From IMG/VR virus record IMGVR_UViG_3300020595_000173, positions 1 to 25,979 of that record: 25,979 nucleotides of DNA, one strand, 5' to 3'. This stretch comes from a virus. How positions within the stretch are numbered: position 1 is the first letter of the stretch; each line of letters opens with the position of its first letter. Below, in pieces: positions 7,043 through 14,210 of this stretch. The notes under the pieces were generated by a model, which saw only the letters and a program-made list of their open reading frames with translations, ran no database searches and was not told where the DNA came from. The position numbers and the translations under genes are program-made.

Positions 7043-8284
7043 TTAATATGCTTTAACACTACCACCAATATATAACTTATTTTTTGCACCTCCAAGCATA
7101 TTATTTCTTGCTTGATTAGCTAACCACAATGAATCAACACAATCGTCTTTAAATCCATTAGGGTGGCTAAATGATAGTTTACCATTAGCACTCGTTTTAT
7201 AAGTATAGGCTGATAGTTCGTTATATAAATGTGGGAATAAATCTTTACTTGGTAACTCTAATATTTGATTTTCAATATCCTGAATCAATGCCCTAACTGC
7301 TGTTAGTTTTGTATCTTGTGTCGTTATGAATGGGCTACACTTAACACCACTTTTCCTGACTTGTTCAAAGATAGCCTTACCGATTCCATTAGTTTCAATA
7401 TTTCCTCCTCTGACATTGTATCGTCTGCAATGATTGATGATAATGTTTCCAGCTTCTTCAAATGATTTCCCATTAAATCTATCAATGAACGCTGTTCGTC
7501 CAGATTCGTCAAGGATTGTAAGCACGGTATAATCATCAGAGAGTCCAATGTCAAGTCCAAAATAATATTTTGTGCTTCTTCTCGGTTGTTCATAGTTATT
7601 TATATTACAAACTAAATCTATTCCCCTAAACACATCATTAGTTGCTTCTGAAAACTGTGCTAAGTATTCTTGTGCAAATATATCTGCAGGAAGTGATTTG
7701 GCTTGTTCGTTAATAAAATCGACATCAATATACGGGTTATCCGTGGAAATACCTGCAAAACTAATGTAGTCACTACCTCCGTCGATGCCCTTAAGGTAAT
7801 ACGTATAAAACCAGTTTTTTGACTTAGGAGTAGATATAATAAGACATTTTTTTCCTAATGCTGATAATGTAGGGAATATTGCCTCGTTAACTGCATCCTC
7901 CTTAATAAATGCTGCTTCGTCAATCACTACATAGTTAAAACTAAAACCCCTGATACTATCATAACGTTCACTACCAAAGAACTGAATAGTAGAACCATTA
8001 ATAAATGTAATAGTTAAATCTGCTTTATTACTTGATTTAATGATTTTATTTGATGCTGCTTCAAGTTCATTAAATACCTTTTTTGCTTGGGTAAAAATGG
8101 GGCTAAAGAAACCTGCTTTTTGATTTGGTTTAGATAATAACCAATACAACATTAGGTTTTGTGCTAATAATGATTTACCAAACTGCCTACCACAAGATAC
8201 TATACCGAACTTATGTTCGCTATCAGCAAAACCATTAATGACTTTCTTTTGCCCTAAGTGTGGTGTGAATAAAGTTACGTTCAT
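7043..8284 (-). CDS. terL: Terminase large subunit
   Basis: This 413-residue protein is the ATPase and nuclease of the packaging motor that fills proheads through the portal. The Walker A motif is GRQFGKS (residues 32-38), Walker B is YVVIDEAAF (about 118-126) and the coupling motif is STPK (151-154). The nuclease domain follows, with acidic residues in FGLDIGLSDD (Asp245), NIETNG (Glu297) and GFKDDCVDSL (Asp380/381/384), the usual RNase H-like triad. Length is normal. ATG 8284 overlaps the upstream stop as ATGA. It is separated from the portal gene by about 10 kb, which is unusual. Hairpins follow its stop. Confidence 0.95.
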   Translation of the reverse strand: MNVTLFTPHLGQKKVINGFADSEHKFGIVSCGRQFGKSLLAQNLMLYWLLSKPNQKAGFFSPIFTQAKKVFNELEAASNKIIKSSNKADLTITFINGSTIQFFGSERYDSIRGFSFNYVVIDEAAFIKEDAVNEAIFPTLSALGKKCLIISTPKSKNWFYTYYLKGIDGGSDYISFAGISTDNPYIDVDFINEQAKSLPADIFAQEYLAQFSEATNDVFRGIDLVCNINNYEQPRRSTKYYFGLDIGLSDDYTVLTILDESGRTAFIDRFNGKSFEEAGNIIINHCRRYNVRGGNIETNGIGKAIFEQVRKSGVKCSPFITTQDTKLTAVRALIQDIENQILELPSKDLFPHLYNELSAYTYKTSANGKLSFSHPNGFKDDCVDSLWLANQARNNMLGGAKNKLYIGGSVKAY

Positions 8285-8928
8285 TTAATCCTCCATTGTT
8301 TATGGCTTTTTGTTCTACCTGTTGACATTTGATAAGCATTACCTAAGTCTAAACCAGGATATGCTTTAACAAGTTGGGTTGCTTTACCATAAAACTCCCC
8401 ATATTCAGGGTGTTCAAACCATTTAGCTTGTTCATTATATTTTGATGGGTGTTTTTTCTGGATGTAGGTTAAACATTCCTCTATATTTTCTCCATCATAC
8501 ATTTCTAATGCTTTATTATAGGCATTTTTAGTAGCACCAAATGCGGCTTTAGGTTTTATGTGTCTAACTTCCTTGATAAGGTATTTAGTTAGTTTTTTAT
8601 AGTAGGTAGTTGACATATGTAAATCAACTTGACCTTCTATTTTATTAATCACATTAGCACTTTGTTTAAGTATTTTTTCTTCCTGTTCTTTACTTATTTG
8701 TGGTGCTGCCTTAATGTCCATACTATCGTAAAATGTTGTATTATACGGCTTTATAACGCGTGTCGGTTCAATCACACCATACTCCGTGCTTAAAATAAAG
8801 TAATCATTATAAACGCGTGAAATAAAATCACGTTGTGCCCTATAAATCCAACTTTTAGAATACATTTCATCAGCTGGACATTCATAGTCTTGTTTTGATG
8901 CTTTACAGCCTAGTATTGCTATCTTCAT
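8281..8928 (-). CDS. DUF6884-like protein A (215 aa)
   Basis: The N-terminal 70 residues (MKIAILGCKASKQDY..., DYFILSTEYGVIEPTRVIKPYN) carry the pattern C-x-x-(S/A)-K, then (Y/F)ILSxxYGxxxPxxVIxPY, which I know from DUF6884 proteins of phages and bacteria. The rest is a longer helical and basic region ending KSHKQWRIK. A paralogue lies at 9340-9804 on the other side of the small-terminase gene. The biochemical function is unknown to me; the conserved Cys, Ser/Lys and Tyr-Gly residues suggest an active site, possibly in base or nucleotide chemistry, but this is inference. It overlaps both neighbours, so it is cotranscribed and coupled with packaging genes. Confidence 0.75.
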   Translation of the reverse strand: MKIAILGCKASKQDYECPADEMYSKSWIYRAQRDFISRVYNDYFILSTEYGVIEPTRVIKPYNTTFYDSMDIKAAPQISKEQEEKILKQSANVINKIEGQVDLHMSTTYYKKLTKYLIKEVRHIKPKAAFGATKNAYNKALEMYDGENIEECLTYIQKKHPSKYNEQAKWFEHPEYGEFYGKATQLVKAYPGLDLGNAYQMSTGRTKSHKQWRIK

Positions 8929-9298
8929 CTCCCCAGTTTAACTCTATATTACCTTCTATTTTCGCCTCTATTTTTTCGATATCGTTACCTGTGTACTTAA
9001 CAATCTGGTCTACAGCACGTTGACGTATTTTAGAGTCTTCATTAGCTAATAGGGATACAAGTTCATTCATGGCTGGATGAAGTAATGCATTTAGTTTAGT
9101 ACGCCATTTTTCATCGTATTGTTCCTTTGCTTTACTCCAATATGCTGAATATTGTTTTTCACTCTTATCATCATACTCCGTTTTACAATACTTTATCCAA
9201 TCCTTAAATAGGATAGGGTCAGCTGCATTATATCTTAGTTCAAGGCATTTATCTATCCTTGCGTCTGTTTCTGATTTTGAAAGCTTTTTACCTGCCAT
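8903..9298 (-). CDS. terS: Probable terminase small subunit
   Basis: The start MAGKKLSKSETDARIDKCLE at 9298 reads naturally. An upstream in-frame ATG at 9343, overlapping the previous stop as ATGA, would add 15 hydrophobic residues and is less likely. The protein is helical: a DNA-binding-like N-terminal half (ILFKDWIKYCKTEYDDKSEKQYSAYWSK...), then EDSKIRQRAVDQIVKYTGNDIEK and an acidic tail with ELNWGDEDS. This matches the layout of small terminases in marine phages, which recognise the packaging site and recruit the large subunit. Position just upstream of the large subunit, with only the DUF6884-like gene between them, supports the call. Length 131 residues is typical. Confidence 0.7.
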   Translation of the reverse strand: MAGKKLSKSETDARIDKCLELRYNAADPILFKDWIKYCKTEYDDKSEKQYSAYWSKAKEQYDEKWRTKLNALLHPAMNELVSLLANEDSKIRQRAVDQIVKYTGNDIEKIEAKIEGNIELNWGDEDSNTRL

Positions 9299-9339
9299 TC
9301 TTGTATGTTTTAAGTATATTACTCGTATGGTAATACATA

Positions 9340-9804
9340 TCATTCATATCTTAGCTTATACTTTTGTAGGTTTTTACCCCAAGGTATTTCAAATAGTATT
9401 TTATTATTTCTTGGGTGTGTAAAGTGTTCCTTAACATACTTCCAATAATAATGTCCTACATACCAATCTATCTGTTTATATTCCTCTTGGTTAAGTTGTT
9501 GATTTACCATTTCACCCCATTCTAACCTATCATTTTTAGGCATTACACTTGGTGGTTTTCTACCTTCTTTAATAGCTTTTTTTCTTGCAAAGTGTTGAAC
9601 AAACAACATTTTATCTTCATATGGTTCTATAACTTGATTTGGTGTCATAATACCATAATGTGCTGATAGGATATAATATTTAGGATAATGATATTCTACA
9701 TAGTTTCGCATTGTTCTAAAGAATATCCCATCTTCATACATTAACCTTGATTCTGTAGGATAATCTTTTTTATTTGACCCACAAGTGATTATCGCTATTT
9801 TCAT
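9340..9804 (-). CDS. DUF6884-like protein B (154 aa)
   Basis: The start MKIAIITCGSNKKDYPTESR aligns with protein A (8281-8928), as does YYILSAHYGIMTPNQVIEPYE. The downstream part differs: a basic linker (RKKAIKEGRKPPSVMPKNDR) and the segment IDWYVGHYYWKYVKEHF, which resembles the later conserved part of DUF6884 proteins. Length fits a single domain. The gene follows a 67-residue coiled-coil gene without a gap, and precedes the small terminase. The two paralogues flanking the small terminase suggest a role connected to DNA packaging or DNA modification, but no reaction can be assigned from sequence alone. Confidence 0.75.
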   Translation of the reverse strand: MKIAIITCGSNKKDYPTESRLMYEDGIFFRTMRNYVEYHYPKYYILSAHYGIMTPNQVIEPYEDKMLFVQHFARKKAIKEGRKPPSVMPKNDRLEWGEMVNQQLNQEEYKQIDWYVGHYYWKYVKEHFTHPRNNKILFEIPWGKNLQKYKLRYE

Positions 9805-10008
9805 TTATTCAGCTACCAATCGCTTGATTTGTTCTAACTTATTCTCTACCATATAGAGTTGTTGTTTTAGTTCAGTATTTTCATTGATTACCTCCCATAA
9901 ACGCTTAGTCATCTCTTCCGTCATTGGTACCTCTGCTGGTTCATCTATATACCCTGATGTACCCGATATTGGTTGTTCTACACCATCTACTTTAAACTTT
10001 AATCCCAT
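9805..10008 (-). CDS. Small coiled-coil protein (67 aa)
   Basis: The N-terminal half is a beta-like, Gly/Pro-containing stretch (MGLKFKVDGVEQPISGTSGY). The C-terminal half is a leucine-rich coiled coil (LWEVINENTELKQQLYMVENKLEQIKRLVAE). No family is recognised. It shares one base with the upstream 59-residue gene (TAATG) and its stop directly abuts ATG 9804, so it is translationally coupled to the DUF6884-like gene. It may be a small scaffold or partner protein; function is unknown. Confidence 0.65.
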   Translation of the reverse strand: MGLKFKVDGVEQPISGTSGYIDEPAEVPMTEEMTKRLWEVINENTELKQQLYMVENKLEQIKRLVAE

Positions 10009-10187
10009 TATGCTTCTTCGTTTAATAAATGTTCTAATCCATTTTCTGCAGCAAACTCTTTAGTCATTGCCATTCCCAATGCATTAATGATTAACCCCAT
10101 TTCCTCTAATGACTTACATTTTCTTGCATCAATAGGGAATACTGCTGGTTTGATTTCTTGTTCTGGTGTGAAGTTTATTTCTTCCAT
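10008..10187 (-). CDS. Small hypothetical protein (59 aa)
   Basis: ATG 10187 (MEEINFTPEQEIKPAVFPID) to TAA 10010-10008. The protein is helical and acidic, with a single Cys (ARKCKSLEEMGLIINALGM). The stop overlaps the next ATG as TAATG, the same junction used elsewhere in this genome, and it begins two bases after the GIY-YIG gene, so it is very likely a true gene. No family, membrane segment or motif is recognised. Confidence 0.65.
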   Translation of the reverse strand: MEEINFTPEQEIKPAVFPIDARKCKSLEEMGLIINALGMAMTKEFAAENGLEHLLNEEA

Positions 10188-10189
10188 GT

Positions 10190-10687
10190 TTATTTTACTT
10201 TATTATTATTTAAGTTTGGATTGATTATCTGAATGTATTTTGTCTCTAACTCGAACATTACTTCCTTATCGCAATATTCTAACACCCTAAAATCGAAGGC
10301 CTCCTTACCAAGTTCTTTTACTAACTTAGATAACTTCTTATTTTTACCATGACCTCGATTACTAAAGTGTTTCCACTTTCTATTTCTTAGGTTAGTAGAA
10401 CAACCTACATAACTATCATTGGTAAGGAGACAATCAACTATATAGACGCCGCATTCGGCAGGGATTTTCTTATTATAATGGTTTCCGGGATATTTTTCAG
10501 GATTTTCTTTATAGTAACGCTTCATATAGGACTGATATGCTAATGGGTCTTGTTCAATGAAAACTCTATTTCGTTTATAGCTACAGTCTTTACAGTATGA
10601 TTTTAATATACCCTTAGGTTTATCTGAATAATGGAACATATCTAATGATAGTTCCTTACCACAATCCTTGCATTCCTTCGTCTCCAT
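10190..10687 (-). CDS. GIY-YIG endonuclease with N-terminal zinc ribbon
   Basis: Residues 6-38 form a zinc ribbon of two CxxC pairs (CKDCGKE... and YCKDCSYKR). A GIY-YIG domain follows at about 80-160: GVYIVDCLLTNDSYVG gives the GVY/YVG core, NLRNRKWKH supplies the catalytic Arg, and ELETKYI the catalytic Glu. Phage proteins of this type are usually homing endonucleases that cut intron- or gene-less alleles. The gene is on the same strand as its neighbours and fits tightly between them, so it is either a freestanding homing enzyme or one recruited for phage DNA metabolism. A similar zinc ribbon opens the protein at 12500-13036. Confidence 0.85.
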   Translation of the reverse strand: METKECKDCGKELSLDMFHYSDKPKGILKSYCKDCSYKRNRVFIEQDPLAYQSYMKRYYKENPEKYPGNHYNKKIPAECGVYIVDCLLTNDSYVGCSTNLRNRKWKHFSNRGHGKNKKLSKLVKELGKEAFDFRVLEYCDKEVMFELETKYIQIINPNLNNNKVK

Positions 10688-10689
10688 TT

Positions 10690-10911
10690 TTATTTCTTTT
10701 TATGTTTCCATCTATTCGAGTTATCATCGTATTTATATAACTTTAAATCATCATAAAACTCGGTGATATCCAAATCGTTATTAATATACCAATCTATTTT
10801 GTCTTGGTCAAGGGTACGTTTTATTCTTGTTGTATCCCATTGATGGTGATTTCTATAGATGTCTAAACTTTGATTTGGTTTGTTTTTTCTATTTGGTTTT
10901 TTTGCTGGCAT
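10690..10911 (-). CDS. Small basic hypothetical protein (73 aa)
   Basis: The N-terminus is very basic and disordered (MPAKKPNRKNKPNQSLDIYR). The middle contains HHQWDTTRIKRTLDQDKIDWYI, followed by an acidic stretch and a Lys-rich end (RWKHKKK). No family or fold is recognised. The charge pattern fits nucleic-acid binding. The start lies within the end of the 86-residue gene (23-base overlap), and it ends three bases before the GIY-YIG gene. Confidence 0.6.
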   Translation of the reverse strand: MPAKKPNRKNKPNQSLDIYRNHHQWDTTRIKRTLDQDKIDWYINNDLDITEFYDDLKLYKYDDNSNRWKHKKK

Positions 10912-11149
10912 TCTTTTTGTTTGCTATTTTCTCTATTTCACTCTGGTATTGTTCAAACATGCTATTTGCCATAGCTGCTACACTCCTGCCTTCACACGAG
11001 AAACAACCTACTTTTCTATCTGCCCCTTTCATTAGGTTATATGCTTTTAGAAACATCCCAAATGTACTATTGTCTAATCTTCCACCTCTAATAGGTTGAA
11101 ATGTGTTTAGAAGCCATTGGGCCTCTGATTTACTTATCTTCGCTAACAT
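10889..11149 (-). CDS. Small hypothetical protein with CxxC-E motif (86 aa)
   Basis: MLAKISKSEAQWLLNTFQPIR is followed by a helical middle and a CFSCEGRSVAAMANSMFEQY segment with one CxxC pair. The C-terminus is Lys-rich. A single CxxC cannot make a four-Cys zinc site alone, so metal binding would need a dimer or another ligand. I recall similar proteins near terminase genes of Bacteroidota phages but cannot name a function. It overlaps both neighbours by about 20 bases, so it is part of the packed operon. Confidence 0.6.
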   Translation of the reverse strand: MLAKISKSEAQWLLNTFQPIRGGRLDNSTFGMFLKAYNLMKGADRKVGCFSCEGRSVAAMANSMFEQYQSEIEKIANKKNASKKTK

Positions 11150-11426
11150 ATTTAATAATATAGTTGATTAATAACGCGAGAATACTTGATATAATCGCAT
11201 AAATAAAGTTTTGCATATAGAGTAGTGTAGCTATAAAGGCCATGCATTTACTGCAGTTAAAAACAATAGCTATCTCTGCTGTTCTAAACATTTGTTTTCT
11301 AACAAAAAACGATACCCATTTATCTGTAATCCATTCTCTAATAGGGTTTAATGGTCTGTAGTATCCTGTTACAAATACACTAATCAATGATATCGAAATC
11401 AATGTCTGAAATGTCTGTTGTTCCAT
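11130..11426 (-). CDS. Small multi-pass membrane protein (98 aa)
   Basis: Three hydrophobic stretches are visible: about residues 8-22 (LISISLISVFVTGYY), 50-70 (TAEIAIVFNCSKCMAFIATLL) and 74-92 (IYAIISSILALLINYII). A basic loop separates the first two. This could be a holin-like protein or a superinfection-exclusion membrane protein. There is no family match by eye. It sits in a row with another membrane-anchored gene (11513-11800), about 4 kb from the second holin candidate at 15007-15168. It overlaps the 46-residue gene and the 86-residue gene. Confidence 0.65.
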   Translation of the reverse strand: MEQQTFQTLISISLISVFVTGYYRPLNPIREWITDKWVSFFVRKQMFRTAEIAIVFNCSKCMAFIATLLYMQNFIYAIISSILALLINYIIKYVSEDK

Positions 11427-11520
11427 TTTGTTTTGCTTTTAGTATTGCGGTTTCCCAAATAATATATTCCATTGCATAGTTATCATCAATAAACATCTGC
11501 ATTTTTTCACAATCAGTCAT
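11380..11520 (-). CDS. Tiny acidic hypothetical protein (46 aa)
   Basis: ATG 11520 (MTDCEKMQMFIDDNYAMEYII) to TAG 11382-11380. The sequence is helical, with one Cys and an acidic C-terminus (DISDIDFDIID). The start overlaps the end of the 95-residue gene by eight bases and the 3' end overlaps the membrane protein gene by 47 bases. It fills what would otherwise be an 86-base gap in a packed operon. No family is recognised and the small size leaves doubt. Confidence 0.5.
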   Translation of the reverse strand: MTDCEKMQMFIDDNYAMEYIIWETAILKAKQNGTTDISDIDFDIID

Positions 11521-11800
11521 TCTGTAACTCCTTTAAATATTCTCTAACATCTCTCCTGATGTTGTGTTTTCTATTTTTATCTCTGGTGTATTTAGCTTCT
11601 ACAACATTATTTATTTGTTCTTGTAAATCGTTGATTTGTTCAACTAATATATCCATATTATGGGTGTGGATGTTGTCTGCGGTTTGCTTGTGTTTTTTAG
11701 CGTGTTTAAACGCGTTGTACTTACTCTTCACATACGGCACCGCTAACGTAAAAGTATACGTTAAAACCGCTGTAGTAATAATAGTTAACAGTTGTTGCAT
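11513..11800 (-). CDS. Membrane-anchored coiled-coil protein (95 aa)
   Basis: One N-terminal hydrophobic helix (about residues 3-23, LLTIITTAVLTYTFTLAVPYV) is followed by a basic region and a long coiled coil (about 45-90, MDILVEQINDLQEQINNVVEA). This topology matches inner-membrane spanins (Rz-like) but also many other small phage proteins. No outer-membrane lipoprotein partner is seen next to it, which weakens the spanin idea. It overlaps the upstream HTH gene by 16 bases. Confidence 0.65.
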   Translation of the reverse strand: MQQLLTIITTAVLTYTFTLAVPYVKSKYNAFKHAKKHKQTADNIHTHNMDILVEQINDLQEQINNVVEAKYTRDKNRKHNIRRDVREYLKELQND

Positions 11801-12327
11801 TTTTCTCTTATTTGATTAATAGCTGTGTTCATATCTTTAACAAGGTGTCCCTTGGAAATGTTATAGTACTGGTGTACCTCCTCTAATGATTTACCTTCAT
11901 ACCAATACTTATTCATTATAGCCTGGAGGTACCAATGAAGGTTCTTGTATTCTTGCTGGAAACATTCCATTAGTGAATCATCATATACCTCCTCTGGGCG
12001 GTCAAATATACTATTGAATGAACCTGGTACTCCATCCTCTCTACTCCAACTCTTCTCTTGTCTGTAGATTCTGTAGAAGGGAGAGGTAGAGGAACGAAGT
12101 TGCTGGGAAGCACCTACTAACAACCACCATCCTAACTTATCATCATCCAGCATCTGAATAATCTTGTCTTCAGGCTGGGAGTATAATGTTTCAACCATGT
12201 GAATGGTTAAATCAGAAGCATGTTGTGCCATCTGTCCCTTAGCGATGTTAGTAGCAATCTGGTTATTTAACCACACATATCTCTCTCCTACCCAATCATC
12301 GATTCTATCTTTTGTTTCTTTGGTCAT
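11785..12327 (-). CDS. HTH protein, sigma-factor-like region (180 aa)
   Basis: The C-terminal 50 residues (about 130-176: LHWYLQAIMNKYWYEGKSLEEVHQYYNISKG...AINQIREKC) have the look of a sigma-70 region 4 type helix-turn-helix: a helix, 'GKSLEEVHQYYNIS' as turn and first helix, then a recognition helix. The N-terminal part is helical with no clear motif. Proteins of this layout in Bacteroidota phages are often predicted transcription regulators. It could be the late regulator that switches on the shared promoters, but this is inference. A purine-rich GGGGGAGAAAAG lies upstream of ATG 12327 at about 10 bases, one of few Shine-Dalgarno-like sequences here. Confidence 0.65.
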   Translation of the reverse strand: MTKETKDRIDDWVGERYVWLNNQIATNIAKGQMAQHASDLTIHMVETLYSQPEDKIIQMLDDDKLGWWLLVGASQQLRSSTSPFYRIYRQEKSWSREDGVPGSFNSIFDRPEEVYDDSLMECFQQEYKNLHWYLQAIMNKYWYEGKSLEEVHQYYNISKGHLVKDMNTAINQIREKCNNC

Positions 12328-12369
12328 ATTCTTATCTTTTCTCCCCCATATCCCAGGAAAATGTAAATA

Positions 12370-12558
12370 TTAAAGTGTAAAACTGGGCTTAATATAATGT
12401 TTTATCTGAACCAACAAGCTTCCATCTTTATTAGGTTCCTGAAGTTTAGTACCCTTTGTACGGTTATAACTATGGTAGGATTCTTCAAAAACGCATTCTT
12501 TAGAAAGGAGATTCAACTTGTTTTTTATTCTGTATTTTGTATGTAGTAGGTTTTTCAT
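12370..12558 (-). CDS. Possible small protein overlapping the zinc-ribbon gene (62 aa)
   Basis: ATG 12558 lies inside the 3' end of the zinc-ribbon gene, in its +1 frame, and the frame runs 62 codons to TAA at 12370. The first 20 residues overlap; the last 42 (VFEESYHSYNRTKGTKLQEP, then a basic, hydrophobic end) fill a gap that otherwise has no gene. Composition looks protein-like. It may be a small coupled gene, a chance frame, or the original C-terminus of the zinc-ribbon protein displaced by a frameshift near the A6 run at the overlap. Confidence 0.4.
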   Translation of the reverse strand: MKNLLHTKYRIKNKLNLLSKECVFEESYHSYNRTKGTKLQEPNKDGSLLVQIKHYIKPSFTL

Positions 12559-13036
12559 CCATTACCCATTGATACATTTTCTGAAGTCCATAATATTTAT
12601 TTCCTCCATATGGTCTTTTAACAACTACACACACATCACCTTCAATATACTGGTTAGGATATGTTTTATATTTTCTATAACTACCTTTATGTTTAAACCA
12701 AGCATCTTCCTTATTATTGGGTTCCATATACAGGTTAAGTGATTTATGTTTTATTTTAGTATCATCTCCTCTACCTGGAATCGCTACAGATATATTATTT
12801 TGTTTTTCTAATATACTTATTTTCTTAGATAGTTTACTAATAAGTTCATCTTTTTCTTCAAATCCCTTCTTAGCTACCTTTAACATATCAACAGCTTGTT
12901 TTTGGATTACATCCTCTATTTCACAATCCCAGCACAACTTTCTGGGTATTGTATTTTCAAAGTTCTTGTAATGAAAGTGCTTACGTTCCTTACTTAACCC
13001 ACAACCTCTACATTCATAACTTACTATCTTATTCAT
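12500..13036 (-). CDS. Zinc-ribbon protein with coiled coil (178 aa)
   Basis: The first 40 residues form a four-Cys zinc ribbon (ECRGCGLSKERKHFHY, then KLCWDCEIED) very like the ribbon of the GIY-YIG nuclease at 10190-10687. A coiled coil covers about 42-80 (VAKKGFEEKDELISKLSKKISILEKQ). The C-terminal 80 residues are Lys/Tyr-rich (GSYRKYKTYPNQYIEGD, RPYGGNKYYGLQ) and match nothing I know. It is the first gene after the strong promoter P4, so it may be expressed early. Nucleic-acid binding is likely. No GIY-YIG or HNH catalytic motif is visible, so nuclease activity is not supported. Confidence 0.7.
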   Translation of the reverse strand: MNKIVSYECRGCGLSKERKHFHYKNFENTIPRKLCWDCEIEDVIQKQAVDMLKVAKKGFEEKDELISKLSKKISILEKQNNISVAIPGRGDDTKIKHKSLNLYMEPNNKEDAWFKHKGSYRKYKTYPNQYIEGDVCVVVKRPYGGNKYYGLQKMYQWVMDEKPTTYKIQNKKQVESPF

Positions 13037-13068
13037 AACATTTTATTTAGTTAAACTTCCTGATGCCC

Positions 13069-13099
13069 TAATAATACAAAATAGAGGTGTGGGAGGCAA
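13069..13099 (-). promoter_or_regulatory. Promoter P4, TTG-N20-TATTATTA
   Basis: TTG (13099-13097), exactly 20 bases, then TATTATTA (13076-13069) on the minus strand, with TTTTG directly before the -7 element. It lies 33 bases upstream of ATG 13036 and just after the terminator at 13133-13157, so it probably starts the operon running through the terminase genes. Confidence 0.65.
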
Positions 13100-13375
13100 G
13101 TTTAAGTATGTATTTTACAAAAGAAAAGAAAAGACGTTGCGATTTCCCCACAACGTCCAATCTCTAACAAAAAAAATAAAATATAGTTTATGATAAAAAC
13201 CTAATCAGTGAACAGTTAATACAACCGATTAATAAACTTTTAACATGACATGAATGTAAGAATGGGCTTTCGCCCATCCTACTTACTTTCCCAAGTTTCT
13301 AAAATCTAAATGTTCTTACTCTCTAAAGTTTTCCACGGGGAAAGATATTTCCTAAGGTAGCACCCTAAGGGAATA
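13100..13375 (-). terminator. Intergenic region with terminator after the adhesin operon
   Basis: No gene is seen in 13037-13375. The best terminator is GACGTTG-11-base loop-CAACGTC (13157-13133 on the minus strand) followed by TTTTCTTTTCTTTT. A second hairpin, ATGGGC-GAAA-GCCCAT (13277-13262), has a stable GNRA tetraloop on the minus strand but no T run. Next to the 13376 stop there is a direct repeat of CCTAAGG (13351-13357 and 13364-13370) inside an imperfect inverted repeat. The rest is AT-rich with no further structure that I can see. Confidence 0.65.
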
Positions 13376-14209
13376 TTATTTACCAAACACTCCTTTAGTT
13401 TGATTATAGTATAATGCTATTTCTGCTGCTGTTAGTTTATCAGCTATTAACATAGATGTATTCCATTCAGCTTCACTTTTAAATGCAGTTGATGACCCAA
13501 ATGCTAAACCAGTAGTAGTATAATCTAATGTATGTGAACCTTCCCAAGTTTTATCTGTTGTACCTGATTTTACTAAGGCACCATCAATATACATTTCATA
13601 AGAGTTTCCACAATCCCATACTAATGAAAATAACCTCCATTCATTAGTTATAGTTGAAGGTGAAGCACCATAAACATAAGTAAAGCTATCTGCTTGTGCA
13701 TTTGTATCACCTTTATTACCTAATCTAACAGTAAAAGAATCATTTAATGAATATGCAGAAGCAGGAGTAGCTGTATATTCCATTACCCATGGTACTCTAC
13801 CTCCTTGGCCAATCTGTAACATTGCTTGTGGATAACCAGTAAAATAAGGTGGATTATTAGGGCTATGTCCTAACTTAGGTTTTATCCAATGTTGTACTGA
13901 TACTCCAGTAGAAGAAAAATCAGCATCTTCAACATTATTACCTGCACAACTGATATAACCAGCACCATTATAATCTGGAGTAGTTAAATATTTTTCTGTA
14001 CCATCTACACCATAAATAGTAGGTGCAATAACATTAGCATTTAACCCAGTAGGTGATAAATCAGTTACTGTAGTATCTCCTGATGTGTAGTTATTAGTTA
14101 GATTATAATAGAACATACTATCTGCTATAAAGTCAGAAGCAATACTTCTATCATTACCAGCACCATATACTCTATTATATCCTACAAATGCACTTCCTAT
14201 TATTCCCAT
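13376..14209 (-). CDS. LamG/concanavalin-like lectin, probable receptor-binding protein
   Basis: The 277-residue protein has the jelly-roll pattern of LamG/concanavalin-like domains at about 30-270: a start FYYNLTNNYTSGDTTVTDLS, SVQHWIKPK, EWRLFSLVWDCGNSYEMYIDGALV, and the closing LTAAEIALYYNQTKGVF. In LamG-like proteins the 'W...v.vwd......YvDG' block is the most conserved core. Such domains bind cell-surface glycans, so this is a likely adhesin on the tail or fibre. It is the last gene of the fibre operon, with a terminator about 220 bases downstream. Confidence 0.75.
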   Translation of the reverse strand: MGIIGSAFVGYNRVYGAGNDRSIASDFIADSMFYYNLTNNYTSGDTTVTDLSPTGLNANVIAPTIYGVDGTEKYLTTPDYNGAGYISCAGNNVEDADFSSTGVSVQHWIKPKLGHSPNNPPYFTGYPQAMLQIGQGGRVPWVMEYTATPASAYSLNDSFTVRLGNKGDTNAQADSFTYVYGASPSTITNEWRLFSLVWDCGNSYEMYIDGALVKSGTTDKTWEGSHTLDYTTTGLAFGSSTAFKSEAEWNTSMLIADKLTAAEIALYYNQTKGVFGK

Positions 14210-14210
14210 A

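Noticed and set aside
7324-7593. 89-codon frame inside the large terminase gene, same strand
   Set aside because: It lies in another frame of the conserved nuclease domain, has no promoter or leader of its own, and its Leu/Ser-rich composition is what a shadow of this AT-rich gene gives.
9299-9343. Upstream ATG at 9343 for the small terminase
   Set aside because: The added MICITIRVIYLKHTR is unlike the start of a DNA-binding terminase subunit; the ATGA overlap keeps it as an alternative only.
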